A DNA stretch of 56,010 nucleotides from Phocaeicola plebeius (GTDB taxonomy: Bacteria; Bacteroidota; Bacteroidia; Bacteroidales; Bacteroidaceae). Both the position numbers and the translations under genes were made by a program. Under the pieces are notes generated by a model. It had not been told where the DNA came from. It was given only the letters and a program-made list of their open reading frames with translations, and did not search any database. Each line of letters starts with the position of its first letter. The first letter of the stretch is position 1. This document shows, in pieces, positions 51,035-56,010 of this stretch. Location: positions 1 to 56,010 of the forward strand of contig NZ_QSQT01000026.1 in assembly GCF_003437535.1 (NCBI RefSeq). The letters run 5' to 3'.

Positions 51035-51736
51035 TTATTTTCTGTCTCCAAGTATCCGGAGAAGGTAAATGAACAGGTTGATAAAGTCAAGATACAGTGT
51101 CAAGGCTCCCATCAGGGCAATCTTCTGTGTGGTTTCGTTGACTTCAATGTCATCGTGCGACAGGAGTTGCTTGATTTTTTGTGAGTCGTAGGCCGTCAGC
51201 CCCACAAAGAGCAGTACGCCGATATAGGAAATAATCATGTCCATCATCGAGTTGTGCAGGAACATATTGACCAGCGAAGCGATAATCAGTCCGATGACTC
51301 CCATCAGGCAGAGACTGCCGATACGGGTAAGGTCTTTCTTGGTGATGTACCCGTAGAGGGCGGTTACTCCGAATGTACCGGCTGTCACGAAGAAAGTGGT
51401 AGCGATGGAACTTAACGTATAAATCAGGAACAATACGGACATGGTAACACCGTTCAATACCGAATAGGCGATGAACAGAAGGGTAGCCGTGGTGAAACTG
51501 ATTTTGTGTATACGGGCAGAAAGATACATCACAAGTCCTACTTCAGCAATCAGTAATCCCCAGAACATGATGGAGTTCTGCATGATGGTTTCAATCAGGG
51601 TGTACGACTTGGCTATGTACATGGCTACAAAGCCCGTGATGACAAGTGCCAGTGTCATCCACAGATATACGCTGCGGAACAAAGCAGTCTGGGCTGCCTT
51701 GCTGGCATAGCTTTTTACTAAATTATTTGTTTCCAT
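51035..51736 (-). CDS. Bax inhibitor-1 (YccA/BI-1) family membrane protein
   Basis: A 233-residue inner-membrane protein with seven hydrophobic segments, the first around YLWMTLALVITGFVAMYI. Family signatures are FLIYTLSSIATTFFVTAGTF near 105, and GLTAYDSQKIKQLL near 180; LYLDFINLFIYLLRILG ends the protein. Relatives are YccA (a modulator of FtsH) and the pH-sensitive calcium channel YetJ. It lies 16 bases after ribBA and is the last gene before a strong terminator. Confidence 0.9.
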   Translation of the reverse strand: METNNLVKSYASKAAQTALFRSVYLWMTLALVITGFVAMYIAKSYTLIETIMQNSIMFWGLLIAEVGLVMYLSARIHKISFTTATLLFIAYSVLNGVTMSVLFLIYTLSSIATTFFVTAGTFGVTALYGYITKKDLTRIGSLCLMGVIGLIIASLVNMFLHNSMMDMIISYIGVLLFVGLTAYDSQKIKQLLSHDDIEVNETTQKIALMGALTLYLDFINLFIYLLRILGDRK

Positions 51737-51752
51737 AATTCTTCTTAATTAT

Positions 51753-52967
51753 TTATTTATTGAAATGTAGGGTATGTCCCATTCTTTCTTTTTTGGTGTG
51801 CAGGTAACGCTCGTTGTATGGGTTGGGAGTGACTTCGATAGGTACGTTTTCTACAATCTCCAGTCCGTAAGCTTCCAGTCCCACGCGTTTCACTGGGTTG
51901 TTGGTCAGCAGGCGCATTTTGTGGATACCGATTTCACGCAGAATCTGAGCACCTACTCCGTAGTCGCGTTCGTCGGCCTGATGGCCCAGGCAGATGTTGG
52001 CGTCTACCGTATCCATTCCTTCTTCCTGCAACTTGTAGGCTTTCATTTTTTCCATGAGTCCGATGCCACGTCCTTCCTGGTTCAGGTAAATAATGGCTCC
52101 CTTTCCTTCTTTTTCAATCTGTTCCATGGCTTTGTGCAACTGGTCGCCGCAATCACAGCGCATAGAGCCGAAGATGTCGCCGGTAGCACATGAAGAATGT
52201 ACACGTACCAGTACTGGTTCGTCTTCCGAGAATGTACCTTTAATTAAAGCTACATGTTCCAGACCGTTGCTTTTCTGACGGAACGGAATCAGACGGAAAT
52301 GACCGTGTTCGGTAGGCATGTCTACTTCCACTCCTTTTTCTACCAGTGATTCCTGTTTTAGACGGTAAGCAATAAGGTCGGCAATGGAAATCAGTTTGAA
52401 ACCGTATTCGTCGGCCATCTTCTTCAGTTCCGGCAGACGGGCCATGGTGCCGTCTTCATTCATAACCTCCATCAGGGCAGCAGCAGGATATAAACCGGCC
52501 AGGCGTGCCATGTCTACGCAGGCTTCTGTATGTCCGGCGCGGCGTAATACACCTTTTTCTTGTGCATACAAGGGGTTGACATGTCCCGGGCGACCGAATG
52601 TTTCCGGTTTGGAAGTCGGATCAGCCAAGGCACGGATTGTAGCAGCACGGTCGGCAGCCGATACACCTGTAGTACATCCCTCCAGTTTATCGATGGTAAC
52701 GGTAAACGGAGTTCCTAATACAGACGTATTGTTGGATACCTGATGTGGTAAATCCAGTTCCTCGCAACGTGATATAGTGATAGGGGCGCAAAGTACACCT
52801 CTTGCATGTTTCAGCATGAAATTTACTTTTTCCGGGGTAATCAGTCCTGCAGCCACTACCAGGTCGCCTTCATTCTCGCGGTCTTCGTCGTCTACGATGA
52901 TGACGAATTCTCCTTTGCGGAAATCTTCGATTGCCTCTTCAATTGTATTCAGTTTGATTTTCTCCAT
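51753..52967 (-). CDS. ribBA: Bifunctional 3,4-dihydroxy-2-butanone-4-phosphate synthase / GTP cyclohydrolase II
   Basis: A 404-residue fusion catalysing the two entry steps of riboflavin synthesis. The N-terminal RibB half has [13 protein letters not shown] at about 28-40 and [16 protein letters not shown] near 145; the C-terminal RibA half (from about 208) has [24 protein letters not shown] region zinc Cys residues (SSCATGD, RCDCGDQ) and [13 protein letters not shown]. Start at 52967 (MEKIKLN); the longer frame to 53033 would overlap the end of the upstream gene and shows no homology. It lies 16 bases after the LptF/G gene. I saw no FMN riboswitch in the leader, as expected for an internal gene. 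Confidence 0.95.
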   Translation of the reverse strand: MEKIKLNTIEEAIEDFRKGEFVIIVDDEDRENEGDLVVAAGLITPEKVNFMLKHARGVLCAPITISRCEELDLPHQVSNNTSVLGTPFTVTIDKLEGCTTGVSAADRAATIRALADPTSKPETFGRPGHVNPLYAQEKGVLRRAGHTEACVDMARLAGLYPAAALMEVMNEDGTMARLPELKKMADEYGFKLISIADLIAYRLKQESLVEKGVEVDMPTEHGHFRLIPFRQKSNGLEHVALIKGTFSEDEPVLVRVHSSCATGDIFGSMRCDCGDQLHKAMEQIEKEGKGAIIYLNQEGRGIGLMEKMKAYKLQEEGMDTVDANICLGHQADERDYGVGAQILREIGIHKMRLLTNNPVKRVGLEAYGLEIVENVPIEVTPNPYNERYLHTKKERMGHTLHFNK

Positions 52968-52983
52968 AATGATATTGATAGTT

Positions 52984-54876
52984 TTAGAATGTTGTTTTGA
53001 TTCTTTCTTGTATGTCGCGGTTATTCTTGACAATGGTTTTCAAATCTTTGTCCAGGCGCACGCGATAGCGCCAGATGTTCAGCCAGATAAGCAGTCCGGC
53101 CGGAACAATGATTCCAATCAGTAGATTCAGCCAGCGGTTGTCTGATACGCTCTTGTGAGCTTTTACAGATAAGAACGGATAATTGTTCAATAAATTCAGC
53201 AATACTCCGTCCTTCGTATTGGACATTTCTTCTACGAGTCCTTCCATTTGCAGACTGATTTCCTTGATGGCATCATCATGCTTGTTGTTGGTAAACACCT
53301 GATAATAATTCGGTGGTCCTAATAACTTATGATTTTCTCCGTAAGTTTCACATTCCAGACAAAGTTTGTCCAAATCCTGACAGATGCGAGTATAGTCTGG
53401 TGTGTGGATAATAACTTCTTTCTTGAAAACGTGGCGTGATACTCTTATTCCGAACAGCTTGCGGAAGAAGTTTACATACACGTCGATGTTAAAAACCACA
53501 GAGTCTTTGTTTGATTTGTAAGTAAGGAAACCGCCTAACGGAGCCAGTATGATGGTACTCATCCATGTACCTAACACGATGTTCATCTCTCCACTTTTGG
53601 CCACACGCGTAGCTCCGGAGTCGATAATGTAGTAAAGCACGAAAATCAACACGGAAATGACGACTGGCATACCCAGTCCTCCTTTACGGATGATGGCTCC
53701 CAAGGGGGCTCCGATAAAGAAGAAAATGATACAAGCCAGTGAAAGAGTTATCTTTTTATGCCAGTCCGACTGATGACGACGGATGTTGCTGTCAGCATCT
53801 CGGGTCATATAACTCTTCATGTTCCAGTCCGACATGAGCGAAGAAAGTCGCATTTCTGTTGTATTCAGCGTTTTCAGCTTTTGGGCAGAAGTCATACCGT
53901 TCAGAATACTGTCTGTATTGATAACGGCAAGATGTTCTTTCTCCATTTTTGTAGAGTCTGTTTTGGAAAGAACAGGCTTCCGGTAAGTCGTTTTCATGGC
54001 ATCCGAATACATGGCGCGTCCCACACTGTCGGCATACATGTTGAGTGAGTCGATAGCCAGGGAAATTTCGTTCATGTTCTTGATGTCCGAACGCTGGTTC
54101 AGGAAGTTACCGTCCACCATTTCAAAGTTCGTATCAAAAGCAATCAGGGTATGCTTTTCCTTGAACGTTTCTCGGCGGTAGGGAACGTTGCGGGAAATGA
54201 CGGACTGTGATTTCAGATTCTCAAATTGCTCTCCGTTGTACAAGTGCAGATACAAATGTTTTTTGTCTGCTGTCAGTTCCAGCTTACCTTCTTCTGCCCA
54301 GATGATATGGGCGTTTTCAAATCCGTCAGAGAAGTTGTAAATTAGAATGTCTTTCAGAATGCCTGTATCACGGTCTTTTTTCTTTACGTAGATGTTGTAT
54401 CCCTCAATATCACTGTAAAACACCCCTTCCGGAATATCCACTTCCGGCGATTTTTGCTTCATGGATACCAGCAGTGTCCAAAGCTCTTTCTGTGCCTTGG
54501 GGCCGATGACATTCTGAAAGAAGAATGACATGACACCTAAAAACATGCAAAACAATACAACCGGACGAATAATGCGAAACAAAGGAATTCCTGCTGCCTT
54601 CATGGACAGAAGTTCGTAGCGTTCTCCAAAGTTACCGAAAGTCATCAGAGCGGCCAGCAGAATGGCCAGCGGAAGAGACAACGGAATCAATGTCAGTGCC
54701 GATAAAAAGAAAAACTGGGCAAGAACATTGATTTCCAAACCTTTTCCGACCAATTCATCGACATATCTCCATAGAAACTGCATCATGAAAATGAAAAGGC
54801 AGATAAAGAATGTCCCGGAAAAGAGCAGCAGAAAACTCTTTAAAACGAATATATCAAGTTTTTTTATGCGTAGCAT
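52984..54876 (-). CDS. LptF/LptG family permease (YjgP/YjgQ), extended
   Basis: A 630-residue inner-membrane protein of the lipopolysaccharide export ABC transporter. The N-terminus ([22 protein letters not shown]) and the [23 protein letters not shown] region (about 80-105, the coupling helix) are family hallmarks; three membrane helices lie before residue 125 and three more at about 370-450 ([23 protein letters not shown], given by its ends). E. coli LptF/G have about 360 residues. The extra length is a long central periplasmic part (about 125-365) and a C-terminal extension of about 170 residues with a seventh membrane helix ([20 protein letters not shown]) and a basic end. It heads a transcript with ribBA and the BI-1 gene. 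Confidence 0.9.
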   Translation of the reverse strand: MLRIKKLDIFVLKSFLLLFSGTFFICLFIFMMQFLWRYVDELVGKGLEINVLAQFFFLSALTLIPLSLPLAILLAALMTFGNFGERYELLSMKAAGIPLFRIIRPVVLFCMFLGVMSFFFQNVIGPKAQKELWTLLVSMKQKSPEVDIPEGVFYSDIEGYNIYVKKKDRDTGILKDILIYNFSDGFENAHIIWAEEGKLELTADKKHLYLHLYNGEQFENLKSQSVISRNVPYRRETFKEKHTLIAFDTNFEMVDGNFLNQRSDIKNMNEISLAIDSLNMYADSVGRAMYSDAMKTTYRKPVLSKTDSTKMEKEHLAVINTDSILNGMTSAQKLKTLNTTEMRLSSLMSDWNMKSYMTRDADSNIRRHQSDWHKKITLSLACIIFFFIGAPLGAIIRKGGLGMPVVISVLIFVLYYIIDSGATRVAKSGEMNIVLGTWMSTIILAPLGGFLTYKSNKDSVVFNIDVYVNFFRKLFGIRVSRHVFKKEVIIHTPDYTRICQDLDKLCLECETYGENHKLLGPPNYYQVFTNNKHDDAIKEISLQMEGLVEEMSNTKDGVLLNLLNNYPFLSVKAHKSVSDNRWLNLLIGIIVPAGLLIWLNIWRYRVRLDKDLKTIVKNNRDIQERIKTTF

Positions 54877-54899
54877 TCCTGTCTTATATTATCAGTATG

Positions 54900-54928
54900 C
54901 AAAAGTAGCACAAAAAACGGACAGCAAA
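54900..54928 (-). promoter_or_regulatory. Promoter of lptF-ribBA-BI1 transcript
   Basis: On the minus strand TTTG (54928-54925), a 17-base spacer and TACTTTTG (54907-54900). The start codon lies 24 bases further on. Confidence 0.55.
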
Positions 54929-54953
54929 ATAAAGTTTTGTATATTTTATAGAT

Positions 54954-55337
54954 TTATACTCCGAAAACTCTCTTTAAGGTTTCGATTTGTGAATCCCAAA
55001 GGTTGCGTACATCCTCTTCTTCTCCCGGTTCTGCAAAATCTGTAACTTCCAGTGTGTGGTCAGTTGTCAATTCATTGTAATGGATTTTCAGTTCAAAATA
55101 GCTTTTGGCTTCTTCATCGTCCAGCCAGTGGAAGCGGATAAAAAATTCAGGTCGGCTGTTTACCACAATAGCTTGACGTGTTTCTGTTTTTCCCCAGCGA
55201 AAAGTGTAGGTTTTTCCTTCTTTGGTTACGCGGTCGGCAAACCAGCGCTCCAAACCAGCCGTACTGCTGATGGCATTCCATATAATGACGCTTGAAGACG
55301 GATTGAGCGGATATTCGATTTGTGTTTTTCTTTTCAT
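54954..55337 (-). CDS. START-like (SRPBCC/AHSA1-related) domain protein
   Basis: A 127-residue cytoplasmic protein of the helix-grip fold (MKRKTQIEYPLNPSSSVIIW at the start; TAGLERWFADRV, FRWGKTETRQA, FIRFHWLDDEEAKSYFELKI, then a closing amphipathic helix RNLWDSQIETLKRVFGV). Related domains bind hydrophobic ligands or activate Hsp90; no ligand can be named. The start is ATG 55337; the frame opens 15 codons earlier in an Asn/Lys-rich stretch that looks non-coding. It is a single gene in front of the lptF promoter. Confidence 0.8.
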   Translation of the reverse strand: MKRKTQIEYPLNPSSSVIIWNAISSTAGLERWFADRVTKEGKTYTFRWGKTETRQAIVVNSRPEFFIRFHWLDDEEAKSYFELKIHYNELTTDHTLEVTDFAEPGEEEDVRNLWDSQIETLKRVFGV

Positions 55338-55603
55338 GATGTTTCTTGTGTTTTTATTTGTATTTTTTAGCAACGGCGGCAAATTAAAGTATTTTTTTGT
55401 TTACTCCATAATGATTGAAGAGTTTTTTTTCAGCTTTTTTCTTCGCTTTTAAGAACTTGTGAGGCGGAAAGACTGTTGGCAAAAACTATTTGATATTATT
55501 TTTTCAAATAAATAATATGCTTGTATTTCAGGTAGTTATTGTTATGCTGGAGAAGGAATTGTCGGGAATTTCTTAGAAAAAAGAGTAAAAAAGAGAGGAT
55601 AAA
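55338..55603. other. AT-rich intergenic region before tRNA-Met genes
   Basis: About 265 bases between the START-like gene and the tRNA promoter. No repeat, small gene or perfect minus-strand -7 element was recognised. Confidence 0.4.
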
Positions 55604-55635
55604 TTTGCGTAATTCAAAAACTTGCTCTATCTTTG
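55604..55635 (+). promoter_or_regulatory. Promoter of the tandem tRNA-Met genes
   Basis: TTTG at 55604-55607, a 20-base spacer, and TATCTTTG at 55628-55635: a textbook Bacteroidetes promoter, 21 bases before the first tRNA. Confidence 0.85.
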
Positions 55636-55656
55636 CACCCGCAATCACGAAATGAT

Positions 55657-55730
55657 GGCGGGATAGCTCAGCTGGTTAGAGCGCATGATTCATAATCATG
55701 AGGTCCCCGGTTCAATCCCGGGTCCCGCTA
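55657..55730 (+). tRNA. tRNA-Met (CAT), copy 1
   Basis: 74 bases. Acceptor GGCGGGA / TCCCGCT (first pair G-U), D arm GCTC...GAGC, anticodon stem CATGA / TCATG with loop TTCATAA, T arm CCCGGTTCAATCCCGGG, discriminator A, CCA not encoded. It lacks the C1-A72 mismatch and GGG/CCC anticodon stem of an initiator, so elongator Met; tRNA-Ile2 with a modified CAT cannot be excluded by eye. Confidence 0.92.
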
Positions 55731-55745
55731 CAAAGAATGATTTAG

Positions 55746-55779
55746 CCGTTGGGTGGCTTCCACGCCTGGCGGTTTTTTT
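55746..55779 (+). terminator. Possible terminator between tRNA-Met copies
   Basis: Arms CCGTTGGGTGG and CGCCTGGCGG (with G-U pairs) followed by seven T. Confidence 0.6.
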
Positions 55780-55788
55780 AATGAAAAT

Positions 55789-55862
55789 GGCGGGATAGCT
55801 CAGCTGGTTAGAGCGCATGATTCATAATCATGAGGTCCCCGGTTCAATCCCGGGTCCCGCTA
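55789..55862 (+). tRNA. tRNA-Met (CAT), copy 2
   Basis: Identical over all 74 bases to copy 1, and 58 bases downstream of it. Because a terminator-like hairpin lies between them and no second promoter is seen, it relies on read-through or an unrecognised promoter. Confidence 0.92.
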
Positions 55863-55867
55863 CAAAG

Positions 55868-55905
55868 AAGACATTTAAGAGTAACATCTTAGATGTCTTT
55901 TTTTG
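55868..55905 (+). terminator. Terminator after tRNA-Met copy 2
   Basis: AAGACAT / ATGTCTT arms with inner AAGA/TCTT pairing and a T-run. Confidence 0.75.
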
Positions 55906-55947
55906 TGTTGGGTTCGGAGATAATCTGGCTCAATGCAAAATTTCTTG

Positions 55948-55987
55948 GGGGTCAACGTAATACCGGGTCAACGTAAAAACCTGAGGG
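55948..55987 (+). repeat. Right-end inverted repeat plus a second partial copy
   Basis: CGGGTCAACGTAA...CTGAGGG at 55964-55987 matches the left end (30-53) in inverted orientation at 22 of 24 positions. Just before it, GGGTCAACGTAATA at 55949-55962 repeats the outermost bases in the left-end version. Probably termini of mobile elements, 86 bases past a tRNA gene. Confidence 0.5.
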
Positions 55988-56010
55988 ATTTATTGTTTAG
56001 GCATAAATTT

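Noticed and set aside
52968..53033. FMN riboswitch or longer N-terminus for ribBA
   Set aside because: ribBA is an internal gene with a 16-base gap; the upstream frame is part of the previous coding region and no FMN aptamer pattern is visible.
55657..55730. Initiator tRNA-fMet
   Set aside because: The acceptor stem lacks the unpaired first position and the anticodon stem lacks the three G-C pairs of bacterial initiators.

Overview
The window reads as a core-chromosome segment of a Bacteroidales bacterium, most likely Bacteroides or Phocaeicola. The evidence is the Bacteroidetes-type promoter elements (TAnnTTTG at -7, in places with TTTG at -33), the lack of strong Shine-Dalgarno sites, lipoproteins with fimbrillin-like domains, a TonB-dependent receptor operon, and Bacteroidales gene orders such as nudix regulator-xylB-xylA-xylE and exbB-4TM-exbD-exbD. 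About 36 protein genes and three tRNA genes can be supported.

Layout. 139-5309 (-): xylose regulator, xylulokinase, isomerase and transporter. 5704-6528 (+): metallo-beta-lactamase-fold protein. 6683-15575 (-): five genes for envelope or secreted proteins, namely a fimbrillin-nuclease fusion, a fimbrillin/adhesin-like lipoprotein, a TonB-dependent receptor, an OB-fold DUF5689 lipoprotein and an EEP-family nuclease/phosphatase; I infer a nucleic-acid scavenging locus. 15881-20192 (-): DUF349 protein, MgtE, KsgA. 20268-22768 (+): membrane flippase-like protein and PepD. 22951-30905 (+): a giant alpha-2-macroglobulin homologue without a thioester motif, a DUF1573 lipid-exported or secreted protein, MeaB. 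31026-35342 (+): overlapping potABCD. 35430-38037 (-): PfkA, then Cmk-IspH. 38455-41001 (+): TonB, polyprenyl synthase, TatD. Then tRNA-Ser and the ExbB/ExbD proton-channel operon to 43663. 43987-44340 (-): ribosomal protein L19. 44568-49480 (+): a 5'-nucleotidase split into two genes in swapped order, a NagZ-like/serine-hydrolase fusion, and a small 2x[4Fe-4S] ferredoxin. 49757-54876 (-): aminotransferase, Bax-inhibitor-1 protein, RibBA, LptF/G permease. 54954-55337 (-): START-like protein. Two identical tandem tRNA-Met genes follow.

The most unusual signal is not a gene. Four intergenic spots (6508-6595, 17873-17982, 38210-38311, 49561-49670) each hold 4-5 imperfect palindromes whose centres lie exactly 22 bp apart. 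The palindrome sequence differs between loci (two loci are close relatives and share an identical 16-mer), while the 22-bp architecture is constant. I do not recognise this family. The window ends also carry 24-bp inverted copies of one sequence (22 of 24 identical), probably mobile-element termini whose bodies lie outside the window.

Starts were moved downstream of the longest open frame where the extension lacked family homology or overlapped a promoter (xylE, pepD, DUF1573, potA, cmk, ispH, rplS, both nucleotidase genes, ribBA, START protein). All functions are from motif recognition by eye; no database search was run.
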